Below, piece by piece: positions 1 through 7,619 of a stretch of DNA of 31,408 nt. The notes beneath the pieces are model-generated. The model was not told the origin of the DNA, searched no databases, and worked only from the letters and a program-made list of their open reading frames with translations. Position 1 is the first letter of the stretch. The number at the start of each line of letters is the position of its first letter. This DNA is from a virus, in IMG/VR virus record IMGVR_UViG_3300008055_000213, positions 1-31,408 of that record. The stretch is one strand, 5' to 3'. The position numbers were made by a program, and so were the translations under genes.

Positions 1-6
1 CCTGCG

Positions 7-285
7 GTGCCTCCTATTGCGGCACTTGAAACTGGCCCGATAGAGAGCGCCGTGCTTGAGGACTTATCTGTGCATAACGAACCTGGGACCGCTGGGCTTC
101 GTGCGACCGCTTTGCGTTTGGCTCGCACGCTTGATGGTGATGCTGGTATTGCTACGGCAGCTGTTGCGCGTGAATTGAGGGCCACGCTTGAGGCTTTGAT
201 TGTGAAGGAGCCAGTGGGTGACAACGACGCTCTCGACCGACTCATCACTCGTATGTCTGCCCCGATTCAGCACGCCGCGGACTGA
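7..285 (+). CDS. terS: Terminase small subunit (possibly complete)
   Basis: Inferred DNA-recognition subunit of the packaging motor, acting with the large subunit that overlaps its 3' end by 68 bases. The protein is 92 residues from a GTG at 7. The sequence is helix-rich, with an Ala/Leu/Arg-rich middle (LRATALRLARTLD, then AVARELRATLEAL at about 30-65) typical of small actinophage TerS proteins. The frame is open to the left edge, so a few N-terminal residues may be missing. If the molecule is circular, the frame also stays open across the junction, but no better start was seen within about 40 bases. Function is assigned mainly from position and general pattern; no catalytic motif is expected. 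Confidence 0.7.
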   Translation: MPPIAALETGPIESAVLEDLSVHNEPGTAGLRATALRLARTLDGDAGIATAAVARELRATLEALIVKEPVGDNDALDRLITRMSAPIQHAAD

Positions 286-1660
286 TCGCGCAACGTTTGG
301 CCCGAACGTGGGTGAGATCGCTGCGGCCCTCGGTACGCCGTTGATGCCTTGGCAACAGCACGTGGTGGATGTCGCCCTTGAGGTCGATGACGCTGGCCGG
401 TTTGTTTATGACCAGGTTGTGCTGACTGTCCCTCGCCAGGCTGGTAAGACCACATTGATTTTGGCGTTGATGACGTGGCGTGCACTTGGTTGCGTTGAAC
501 GTCAGCACATCACCTATGCCGCGCAGTCTGGTGTGGCCGCGCGTGACAAGTTGTTGGATGAATACTTGCCCGTGTTGCAGGCATCGGCTTTGGGTGAATT
601 GTTTACAGCTCGCAAGACCAGCGGGCATGAGGCTTTCATGTTTAAGACTGGTTCACGGTTGACGATTACCGCGGCTACTGAGAAGGCCGGCCACGGTGGT
701 TCGCTTGATTTGCCTGTGATTGATGAGGCGTTTGCTTACACTGATGCCAGGCTTGAGCAGGCGTTGTTGCCGGCTATGCGTGCACGCCGTCGGTTCTTGC
801 CAGGTCCGCAGTTGTGGGTTGTGAGCACTGCCGGCAATGGTGGGTCAACGTATTTGCGTGGCAAGGTTGATGCTGGTCGCCAGTCGGTTACAGATAAATC
901 ACTTAGCGGCACCGCCTACTTTGAGTGGTCAGCGGACATCGATGATGACCCCGCGGACCCTGCAACGTGGTGGTCATGTATTCCCAGCATGGGCCAGACG
1001 GTTGATGAAACTGCGATTCGCGCGGAGTTTGAGACTTACACGGACATCAATGAGTGGCGCAGGGCTGGCCTGAATCAGTGGGTCACTGGCGCCGCTGAAC
1101 CTGTGTTTGCTGCGAACGTGTGGGAAGACTTATCTGATACTGCCTCGCAGATTAGTGGCGAGATGGTCTTTGGTTTGGACATTCCACGGGACCGCAGTGA
1201 AGCAGTGATTGCTTGCGCTGGTGTGCGTGATGATGGCTCGTACCACGTTGAGGTTGTTGATCAGCGCAACGGTACAAAGTGGGTCGTTAAGCGTGCTAAG
1301 GAATTGCAGGACAAGTGGGATGGCCAGCTCGTTATTGACGCTGGGTCTTCGGCTGGGTCTTTGATTCCTGATCTTGAGGCCGCTGGTGTGAACCTGCACT
1401 TGATGTCAACGCGCGATGTGGCTCGAGCGTGTGGCTTGTTTCGTGACTCCGTGACTGACTCCGTTCTGCATCACCTTGATCAGGCTGCACTTAATGAGGC
1501 TGTCAATGGTGCGGCTTTGCGTGACCTGGGTGATCAACAAGCCTGGAACCGCCGGTCTGCCACTAGCAACATCTCACCACTGATCGCTGCGACTAATGCG
1601 CTTTATGGCGTGCAGTCGCAGGCTGTTGCCTCTGGTGAGCCCGAGGTTTATTTCATCTAA
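218..1660 (+). CDS. terL: Terminase large subunit (ATPase/nuclease)
   Basis: Motor of DNA packaging: an N-terminal ATPase translocates DNA and a C-terminal RNase H-like nuclease cuts the concatemer. A Walker A-type motif PRQAGKTT lies at residues 72-79, Walker B VIDEA near 167-171, and a coupling motif VSTAGN near 202. Candidate nuclease acidic residues are D321 (GLDIPRD) and D374 (VIDAGSS). The length, 480 aa, is normal for HK97-like TerL. The GTG start at 218 is chosen because GAAGGAG lies at 204-210, seven bases upstream, inside the small-subunit gene. The N-terminal PRFSTPRTDRATFGPNVG and MPWQ pattern is typical of actinophage terminases. Confidence 0.95.
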   Translation: MTTTLSTDSSLVCLPRFSTPRTDRATFGPNVGEIAAALGTPLMPWQQHVVDVALEVDDAGRFVYDQVVLTVPRQAGKTTLILALMTWRALGCVERQHITYAAQSGVAARDKLLDEYLPVLQASALGELFTARKTSGHEAFMFKTGSRLTITAATEKAGHGGSLDLPVIDEAFAYTDARLEQALLPAMRARRRFLPGPQLWVVSTAGNGGSTYLRGKVDAGRQSVTDKSLSGTAYFEWSADIDDDPADPATWWSCIPSMGQTVDETAIRAEFETYTDINEWRRAGLNQWVTGAAEPVFAANVWEDLSDTASQISGEMVFGLDIPRDRSEAVIACAGVRDDGSYHVEVVDQRNGTKWVVKRAKELQDKWDGQLVIDAGSSAGSLIPDLEAAGVNLHLMSTRDVARACGLFRDSVTDSVLHHLDQAALNEAVNGAALRDLGDQQAWNRRSATSNISPLIAATNALYGVQSQAVASGEPEVYFI

Positions 1661-1668
1661 GGACCCAG

Positions 1669-2469
1669 ATGAGACTTGTTCCTGATTCTAAGCGTTATGT
1701 GTCAATGGCTGAGGGCCGTGGTGCGCCGCGACCGTTCTGCTATCGCTGGTTGTTGCCAGCGCTGTGTGGTGCGTCACTGGTGCGTTGGCGTGTGGCCACT
1801 GTCTTAGGTGTGTTGCTGACCTGCATTGGTATCGCCTCATTGTGCGGGTCGTGGTGGCAGGCCTTGGCTGGTGTCATTGTCTTTGTCGCGTTGCCAATGA
1901 CTGAGTTCAATCTGCGGAACCCTGTGCTGACTGATTCTTTAAGTTTGGGTTTGGCCACTGTGTCAGCTGCATTGTTTGTCAACGACCTGATCGTGCCTGC
2001 CGTGCTGGTTGCTTGTGTGGCTGGGATGGTGAAGGAGTCGGCGCCTGTGTTCGCGGCGTTGTTTGCTTTCACGCCTTGGCTGTTGCTTGGTTTGATTCCA
2101 GTGTTTTTGCACATGGTGATGGTTAAGCCTGGTGTGGATGTTGTGGTTGAGCCTGGCATTGAGGACACGTTGCGTCACCCGTTCCGTACTGGTGTGCGCT
2201 TTCACAAGGCAATGGTGCTCAAGCGTGACGCTTATCTGATCGCCCCGTGGGGTGGTCTGCTAATCGCCTTGACCGTCATCGATGTGCGTCTAGCCCTGTG
2301 TGTGGCTGTTGCCTACGGGCAGCTGTTGGTGGCCACTGACACGGTTCGCCTGTACCAGTGGTGCGCACCGTTGGTGATTGTTTATGCGGTTGCGTGTGTG
2401 CCTGCACCGTGGTTGTTGTTGCTGGTTTTGTCCGTTGTGTTTAACCCGTTCCGTGGGGATGGTGTCTAG
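1669..2469 (+). CDS. GT-C-like multi-pass membrane protein
   Basis: Not firmly identified. The 266-residue protein is strongly hydrophobic, with roughly seven or eight membrane segments. Its layout resembles GT-C fold, polyprenyl-phosphate-sugar-dependent glycosyltransferases: CYRWLLPAL near the start, NPVLTDSLSLGLA near 83-95, a KESAP loop near 122, and a terminal TDTVRLYQWCAPLV segment. It is shorter than most GT-C enzymes, and I see no clear acidic DD/DE pair in the first loop, so activity is uncertain. It lies between terL and the portal gene, an unusual place for a membrane enzyme. A second, soluble glycosyltransferase is encoded at 6088. Alternative: a non-enzymatic membrane or superinfection-exclusion protein. 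Confidence 0.6.
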   Translation: MRLVPDSKRYVSMAEGRGAPRPFCYRWLLPALCGASLVRWRVATVLGVLLTCIGIASLCGSWWQALAGVIVFVALPMTEFNLRNPVLTDSLSLGLATVSAALFVNDLIVPAVLVACVAGMVKESAPVFAALFAFTPWLLLGLIPVFLHMVMVKPGVDVVVEPGIEDTLRHPFRTGVRFHKAMVLKRDAYLIAPWGGLLIALTVIDVRLALCVAVAYGQLLVATDTVRLYQWCAPLVIVYAVACVPAPWLLLLVLSVVFNPFRGDGV

Positions 2470-2484
2470 TCGTGGAGGGTCGTT

Positions 2485-2625
2485 GTGTTTAAGTCGATCA
2501 TCCTGCTCGCTCTTGCTGGCGCGTTAATCGTTGCCGGCCTTGCATGGATTCTGCCCGCCCTTGGTCTTATTGCCGCGGGTGTGTGCGTGGGGTTCTTTGC
2601 TCTTACTCGTGAGGATGGTCAATGA
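2485..2625 (+). CDS. Small hydrophobic membrane protein
   Basis: A 46-residue protein starting at GTG 2485, with GGAGGG at 2474-2479 as ribosome binding site. It begins VFKSIILLALAGALIVAGL and is almost wholly hydrophobic, consistent with one or two membrane helices, with a short polar tail TREDGQ. The stop overlaps the portal ATG (ATGA at 2622-2625), so the two are probably translationally coupled. Function is unknown. It follows directly on the GT-C-like membrane protein and could be its partner. Confidence 0.65.
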   Translation: MFKSIILLALAGALIVAGLAWILPALGLIAAGVCVGFFALTREDGQ

Positions 2626-3848
2626 GGCTAATCGATTCCATCCTGGGGCGTGAACCCGAACGCGCTATCCAGTCGGCAATGGTGCTGTCTGAAACGTACA
2701 AGTCTGTGTCTCGTGAGCGCGTGGGTGACAACTTTACGTCGTGGGCCACCGATGGTGTCAGTGGCAATCCCATTGTCGCCGCCGTAATGAACGCTCGCCT
2801 GAACCTGTTCACTGAGGCTGAGTTTAAGTTTCGCAACCTGTCGGATAAAAAACTTTACGGGAACCCTGACCTGCTCAAGCTTGAGAAGCCGTGGCCTAAC
2901 GGCACCACTGGCGACTTGTTGGCCCGCATGGAGCAAGACGTGTTCCTGTCTGGTAACGCTTTCATTCGTGACGCTGGTACGCGCCTGGAGCGTTTGCGTC
3001 CTGACCGCGTTGAGATTGCCACGCTCTTTGACAATGAGACTGGTGTGGTTGAGGTCGTTGGTTACTTGTATCGCCGTGATGGTATTGGCGAGGAGTTTTA
3101 TCCCGTTGAGCAGGTAGCGCATTGGGCACCGTTGCCTGACCCGTTGGCTGAGTACCGTGGCATGAGTTGCCTGACTCCTGTGGTGCGTGAGATTAACGCT
3201 GACCACGCGATGACTGTGCACAAGCAGACGTTCTTTGATAATGCCGCTACCCCAAACCTTGTTATCAAGTACAACACGAAGCTGACGAAGGAAACGATTG
3301 ACCGCCTTCGTGATCGTTTCAATGCTCGTTATTCGGGTGCCACTGGTGAGAAGACGATGGTGCTCGATGAGGGCGCGGACATGACCATTGTTGGCAACAG
3401 TTTTGAGCAGATGGCTTTCACTGATGTGCAGAAGGCTGGTGAGGCGCGTATCGCTATGGCCGCTTCGGTGCCCCCGATTGTGGCTGGTTTGCAGGCCGGC
3501 CTTGACGCCGCCACGTACTCCAACTACGGCCAGGCATTGAAGGCTTTTGGCGATAACTTTATGCGCTCACATTGGCGCTCAGCGTGTGCAGCTCTTGAAC
3601 CTCTTGTCAACGTCCCTGATGGTGCACGCCTTTGGTATGACGTCACTGACATTGCGGCGTTGCAGGAGGGTGAGTCTCAGCGTGCTGAGGCTAACCGCAC
3701 CAGGGCCACTGCGATGGGTGAATTGATTCGTGCGGGTTACACGCCGGACTCTGTGACTAACGCTGTGAACGCTGATGACTTCTCGTTGCTCGCCCACACT
3801 GGCGCTATCCCGACAGCGCTTTACCCGAATGGTCAGGTCCCAGCATGA
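2622..3848 (+). CDS. Portal protein (HK97 family)
   Basis: Dodecameric portal at the unique capsid vertex, the gate for DNA entry and exit and docking site for the terminase and connector. The 408 residues fit the HK97 phage_portal family. Recognisable stretches are NPIVAAVMNARLNLFTEAEF (about 45-64), the GNAFIRDAG region near 110, HWAPLPDPLAEYRGMSCLTP near 165-185, and the helical VPPIVAGLQAGLDAATYSNY segment near 284-303. It sits between TerL and protease, as in HK97-like phages. It overlaps the upstream small gene by ATGA and the protease by four bases. Confidence 0.95.
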   Translation: MRLIDSILGREPERAIQSAMVLSETYKSVSRERVGDNFTSWATDGVSGNPIVAAVMNARLNLFTEAEFKFRNLSDKKLYGNPDLLKLEKPWPNGTTGDLLARMEQDVFLSGNAFIRDAGTRLERLRPDRVEIATLFDNETGVVEVVGYLYRRDGIGEEFYPVEQVAHWAPLPDPLAEYRGMSCLTPVVREINADHAMTVHKQTFFDNAATPNLVIKYNTKLTKETIDRLRDRFNARYSGATGEKTMVLDEGADMTIVGNSFEQMAFTDVQKAGEARIAMAASVPPIVAGLQAGLDAATYSNYGQALKAFGDNFMRSHWRSACAALEPLVNVPDGARLWYDVTDIAALQEGESQRAEANRTRATAMGELIRAGYTPDSVTNAVNADDFSLLAHTGAIPTALYPNGQVPA

Positions 3849-4618
3849 TTGAGTTTACTCGAGCGTATCCACTTGAGGACATCACTATTCGTAGTGGTGG
3901 CGATGGTCGCACCGTTGAGGCGTATGCCGCAGTGTTTAACGTTCCGCAGCGCATCGTTGATGGCAGTGGTCAGTACATGGAAGTTATTGACCGCGCGGCT
4001 TTCAATAAGACGCTGGCCGATAAGGGCACGCGCTTTGGTGTGTTTTACAACCACGGTCGCACAATCTGGGGCACACCATCGGACGCCTACTCAATGCCCA
4101 TTGGTACGCCGGAAAGCATTGTCGCTGATGAGCGTGGGCTGTTGACCGTTACTCGATACAACAACACTCCCGTGGCTGACCAGGTGCTTGAGGGTATTCG
4201 CACTGGTGCGATTACCGCTCAGTCCTTCAGTGGCTCGTTTGTGCGCTCGGACATTGCTACTCCCCGCGGTGGTTTCAGGCCTGCTGCCGATGGGTCCCTT
4301 AAGACTGTTACTCGAACGGAGATTGCTATGCGCGAATACGGACCTACTCCGTTCCCCGCTTATGAGACCGCAGCAATCCTTGGTGTGCGTGCCGAGGACG
4401 TTGCTCAGGTACTAGCGAACTTGGACGCTGACCAGCGTGCCGAAGTGGCCAGCCTTTTACAGATTCCCGTGATGCGACTTGACGAAGTCGCTGACACGGA
4501 TTCCAGCACGTCACTTGACGCCGCTGCCGAGGAGCCGGTCATTGATGACCACTCTGCGCGGACAAACCATTCATTTCAATCCTTGCGCAAACAAGCCAGG
4601 GAGAAGGGGGTCCTCTAA
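3845..4618 (+). CDS. Prohead protease (HK97 family, S78-like)
   Basis: Serine protease that cleaves the capsid-protein delta domain during head maturation. The 257-residue protein has the family pattern: GRTVEAYAAVFNVP near 21-34, candidate catalytic His70 in YNHG, and candidate Ser127 in TAQSFSGSF. The last 60 residues are acidic and likely disordered (DTDSSTSLDAAAEE), a possible scaffold-like tail. No separate scaffolding gene is seen. Its ATG overlaps the portal stop, and its own stop abuts the capsid start. Confidence 0.93.
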   Translation: MIEFTRAYPLEDITIRSGGDGRTVEAYAAVFNVPQRIVDGSGQYMEVIDRAAFNKTLADKGTRFGVFYNHGRTIWGTPSDAYSMPIGTPESIVADERGLLTVTRYNNTPVADQVLEGIRTGAITAQSFSGSFVRSDIATPRGGFRPAADGSLKTVTRTEIAMREYGPTPFPAYETAAILGVRAEDVAQVLANLDADQRAEVASLLQIPVMRLDEVADTDSSTSLDAAAEEPVIDDHSARTNHSFQSLRKQAREKGVL

Positions 4619-6001
4619 ATGAGCACCCGAATTGAAGGGCTGGCCGGCGAGCTGGACGCGTTGCGTCTTGAGATCACCGAGCTTGACGCCCTAGAAAACC
4701 CAACCGAGGAGCAAGCAGCTCGTTACGCTGAATGCATCACCGAGTGGGACAGCAAGAAAGCAGCACAGGATGACGCGATTGCTCGCGCCGCCAAGCTGGA
4801 AGAAATCAACGCCGCACCTACCACGTTCAAGCGTGAAGCCGGTTTCTCCGTTCCTAACGTGATCGTGCGTCAGGACCCATTTGAGAACGTCTCTGACCTT
4901 CGTGCCGATGACCGTAGTGACAACACTGTTGCTCGCGCCATCACCGCGTTTGAGACTTCAGGCCGCGGCGTTTCTGACGCTGAGCGTGCAGTCATCATTG
5001 ACAAGATTGAGAACGTACCAGGCGCCGCTGTGCACGCACTTGTTCACGGCTCACCTGCGTACCGTTCCGCTTTCGGTTCATGGATGAAGACACAGGGTCA
5101 AAACTCTTTCTTCAACGCTGAAGAAGTTGACGCGCTTCGTGCGTCGATGACCCTGACTGGTGCCAATGGTGGATTCACTTTGCCAACACTGCTTGACCCC
5201 ACGTTGATCAAGACTGGTACGGCAACACGTAACCCGATTCGTTCGGTGGCCCGCGTTGTTCAGGGTACGCAAAACGTGCTCAACTTGGTCACTGTCAATG
5301 GTGTGACCACGTACTTTGTTGCTGAAGGCACTGCCTTCACTGACGGTACTCCTGCGTTCACTAACCCACAGATCACGGCTGCGAAGCTGACCGCGTACCT
5401 CACTGGTTCATTTGAAATCTTTGAGGACTCCAACCTGCAAGCACAACTGCCAGGTCTGATTGCTGAAGCGTTTGATTACGCTGAAGGCACCGCGTTTATC
5501 AGTGGTTCCGGTTCGGGCGCACCAAAGGGAATCGTCACCGCGATCTCTGCGACTGCTGCCTCAACTGTCACCGCGACGACTCGTGGTTCCTACACCTCGG
5601 CTTCTGTTGCTGACGTGTTCGCCGTGGTCAACGCTGTTGCTCCTCGTTACGAAGACAACGCCACCTGGGTTGCTAACAAGGCGTGGTTCAACACGACTCG
5701 CCAGATTGCTAACCCATCGGCTGCTGGTCAGTTGCTCCCCGTTGGCTCCAACGAGCTGCTTGGTTCAGCAATTCTTAACAGCTCGGACATGAGCTCGGCC
5801 ACCACTTCAGGAACCGTTATGGCCATCCTGGGTGACTTCAGCCAGTTCGTGATCTACGACCGCCTGGGTACGACCGTTGAGTTTGTCTCTAACGTCGTCG
5901 ATGGTTCTGGTCTGCCTCTGGGTCAGCGTGGCTTGGTTGCTTACAAGCGCGTCGGCTCCAACGTTACCGACTTGAATGCCTTCCGCTTCTTGAAGGCCTA
6001 G
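4619..6001 (+). CDS. Major capsid protein (HK97 fold)
   Basis: Main shell protein, 460 residues. Residues 1 to about 75 are charged and coiled-coil-like (LAGELDALRLEITELDALE), typical of the removable delta domain that substitutes for scaffolding. The mature HK97-fold body follows: GGFTLPTLLDPTLIKTG near 184-200, an E-loop/FEIFEDSNLQAQLPGLIAEAF stretch near 266-287, GSGSGAPKGIV near 295-305, and the C-terminal GLVAYKRVG. The start follows AGAAGGGGG closely. A strong terminator lies 11 bases past the stop. It is likely the most highly expressed gene in the window. Confidence 0.96.
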   Translation: MSTRIEGLAGELDALRLEITELDALENPTEEQAARYAECITEWDSKKAAQDDAIARAAKLEEINAAPTTFKREAGFSVPNVIVRQDPFENVSDLRADDRSDNTVARAITAFETSGRGVSDAERAVIIDKIENVPGAAVHALVHGSPAYRSAFGSWMKTQGQNSFFNAEEVDALRASMTLTGANGGFTLPTLLDPTLIKTGTATRNPIRSVARVVQGTQNVLNLVTVNGVTTYFVAEGTAFTDGTPAFTNPQITAAKLTAYLTGSFEIFEDSNLQAQLPGLIAEAFDYAEGTAFISGSGSGAPKGIVTAISATAASTVTATTRGSYTSASVADVFAVVNAVAPRYEDNATWVANKAWFNTTRQIANPSAAGQLLPVGSNELLGSAILNSSDMSSATTSGTVMAILGDFSQFVIYDRLGTTVEFVSNVVDGSGLPLGQRGLVAYKRVGSNVTDLNAFRFLKA

Positions 6002-6011
6002 TCATCAACTG

Positions 6012-6061
6012 AAACTCACACCAAGGTCAGGCCACAAGCCATTGACCTTGGTGTGAGTTTT
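6012..6061 (+). terminator. Strong intrinsic terminator after the capsid gene
   Basis: Perfect 18-bp inverted repeat: left arm 6012-6029 (AACTCACACCAAGGTCA core), 13-base loop 6030-6042, right arm 6043-6060, with the arm ending in a TTTT run at 6058-6061. It lies 11 bases after the capsid stop and before the glycosyltransferase gene, so it probably lowers read-through into 6088 onward relative to capsid expression. Confidence 0.9.
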
Positions 6062-6087
6062 GGGACCAACAAAGTAGGGACCAAGTA

Positions 6088-6831
6088 ATGCCAACTAAAG
6101 CCAAAACAAATAAGGCCAAACTGACCAGCATTGATAACGTGGTCATTGGTTACATTCACCCAGGTCAAGTCTCAGCGTTCTTCACGCACTCGTTGATTAT
6201 GTCCCTGATGTCTGATCAGGGATTGCATCGGCGCATTGTCGGGATTGAGCAGGACTGGTCCTCGGCTAACGTGTCCGCCTCGCGCAACACTGTGACCCAG
6301 CGCTTCCTCGATGATTACACCGCGGACTGGTTGTGGTGGATTGACGCCGACATGGCATGGGAGCCCGAAGCTCTTGAGCAATTGCTCGCTGTTGCTGACC
6401 CTGTTAATGCCCCGATCGTGGGTGGCCTGTGCTTTGGTGCCAGCAATGGTGAGTTATTCCCCACGATCTACCAGCTCGCCGAGTTTGAGGGTGGGATCAC
6501 CACCGTCCGCATGCACGACTTTGAGCCAAACACTGTGATCCCTGTGGCCGCGACTGGTGCGGCGTTTCTGCTAATTCACCGCAGCGCACTTGAGGCGATC
6601 AGGACCCGCGCCTACAACAAGACTTTTACTTGGTTTCAGGAAACTGAGATGGGTGGCCGGCCAGTGGGCGAGGACATCACCTTTTGTCTGCGTGCACTGG
6701 AGTCAGGGTTCAGGACGTTTGTTCACACTGGTGTCGAGGTCGGGCACCACAAGTCACACCTGTTGACCGCTGACCTGCACCGCCAACAACGCGCGGCTGT
6801 GAAGGCTGATGAAGGGACTGAGGATGTCTGA
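6088..6831 (+). CDS. GT-A glycosyltransferase (family 2-like)
   Basis: Soluble nucleotide-sugar glycosyltransferase, 247 residues. It has an N-terminal Rossmann-like strand (VVIGYIHPGQVSAFF near 18-32), the metal-binding DAD motif at 86-88 (WWIDADMAWEP), a catalytic-type GEDITFCLRA near 194-203, and a late HH pair at 220-221 in VGHHKSHLL that could be a further metal ligand. The sugar and acceptor cannot be read from sequence. Placement between the capsid gene and a Ser/Thr-rich repeat protein suggests virion decoration; modification of host surface polymers is the alternative. AGGGACC precedes the ATG. Confidence 0.88.
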   Translation: MPTKAKTNKAKLTSIDNVVIGYIHPGQVSAFFTHSLIMSLMSDQGLHRRIVGIEQDWSSANVSASRNTVTQRFLDDYTADWLWWIDADMAWEPEALEQLLAVADPVNAPIVGGLCFGASNGELFPTIYQLAEFEGGITTVRMHDFEPNTVIPVAATGAAFLLIHRSALEAIRTRAYNKTFTWFQETEMGGRPVGEDITFCLRALESGFRTFVHTGVEVGHHKSHLLTADLHRQQRAAVKADEGTEDV

Positions 6832-6928
6832 CCCCAATGAGTTCACTGTTTTATCGCAGTTGGTTGCTACGGCAACGATGGAAGTTACACACGCTGAACC
6901 CACTACCGAGAATGAGGAAACGAAATGA
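6824..6928 (+). CDS. Small acidic hypothetical protein
   Basis: A 34-residue gene from ATG 6824, overlapping the glycosyltransferase stop by eight bases and the next gene by ATGA at 6925-6928. The product starts MSDPNEFTVLSQLVATATM and ends in a Glu/Thr-rich tail. No family is recognised. Double overlap on both sides supports real, coupled translation. Confidence 0.55.
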   Translation: MSDPNEFTVLSQLVATATMEVTHAEPTTENEETK

Positions 6929-7314
6929 CCGTTGGTCTTTCTGCCGCGAACACGGCTAATAAGTTGCTTAACACGATTGGCCGCACGGGCACCACGTTCA
7001 CTGCTGGTGTGTTGTATGTGGCTTTGCACACTGCTGACCCTGGGTCTGCTGGTACCGCTAATGCTTCAGCTGTGACCACACGCGTCTCACCCACGTTCAG
7101 TGCGGCATCTGCTGGGTCTATGGCGATGACATCTATGGCTTCAACGTGGTCGATGACTGCGACTGAGACGATTAGTCACATCAGTTTTTGGGATGCGTCA
7201 ACGGCCGGAAACTTCATGTGGTCTGTTGCGTTGACCGCAAGCAAGTCTGTGATCAATGGTGACACGTTGTCGATGAGCTCGTTGACTTTGGCCTTCACAC
7301 CAATCGCGGCCTAG
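6925..7314 (+). CDS. Virion structural protein of LHTADPG type
   Basis: A 129-residue, Ser/Thr/Ala-rich protein. The N-terminal pattern LSAANTANKLLNTIGRTG followed by LYVALHTADPG (about 30-40) is shared by many actinophage proteins near the head or tail genes, variously annotated as tail-fibre or decoration proteins. The rest looks all-beta (ISHISFWDASTAGNFMW, LTLAFTPIAA). It probably sits on the particle surface; capsid decoration is plausible given its position two genes after the capsid gene, but this is inference. Start overlaps the small gene upstream. Confidence 0.65.
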   Translation: MTVGLSAANTANKLLNTIGRTGTTFTAGVLYVALHTADPGSAGTANASAVTTRVSPTFSAASAGSMAMTSMASTWSMTATETISHISFWDASTAGNFMWSVALTASKSVINGDTLSMSSLTLAFTPIAA

Positions 7315-7316
7315 TC

Positions 7317-7613
7317 GTGGATGATGTAAACGCATCTGACATTGAGGCTTACGTTGCTGGTGTAATCAACCAGGATGCCCTTACTGTCGCCGATGTTGCG
7401 CCTGTGGCTGCGCAGGCAGCCGTTGAGATTAGCGGGCTAACAATGCCTCCATCCTCTGATGGCAAGGCGTTCATGGGTGCGTTGGGTTCGTACCGTCAAC
7501 AGACGATCACCGCGTATCTGAGTGTGGTGCTCCGCCAGTACGCGCAGGAATACGCTGGCGTGGATGCTGCCATTGCGTTTGTAGAGGTTGCGCAAATCAT
7601 TGAAGGGAATTAG
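7317..7613 (+). CDS. Hypothetical helical protein
   Basis: A 98-residue protein beginning at GTG 7317, two bases after the previous stop. It is acidic in its first part (DDVNASDIEAYVAGVINQD), Ala-rich, and predicted helical towards the end (AYLSVVLRQYAQEYAGVDAAIAFVEVAQIIEG). No family is recognised. It lies within virion genes in one run and is probably a minor structural or assembly factor. Confidence 0.6.
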   Translation: MDDVNASDIEAYVAGVINQDALTVADVAPVAAQAAVEISGLTMPPSSDGKAFMGALGSYRQQTITAYLSVVLRQYAQEYAGVDAAIAFVEVAQIIEGN

Positions 7614-7619
7614 CACAGC

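Noticed and set aside
2628-3221. Minus-strand frame of 197 codons inside the portal gene
   Set aside because: Antisense shadow of the portal gene; no matching family and no promoter or ribosome site.
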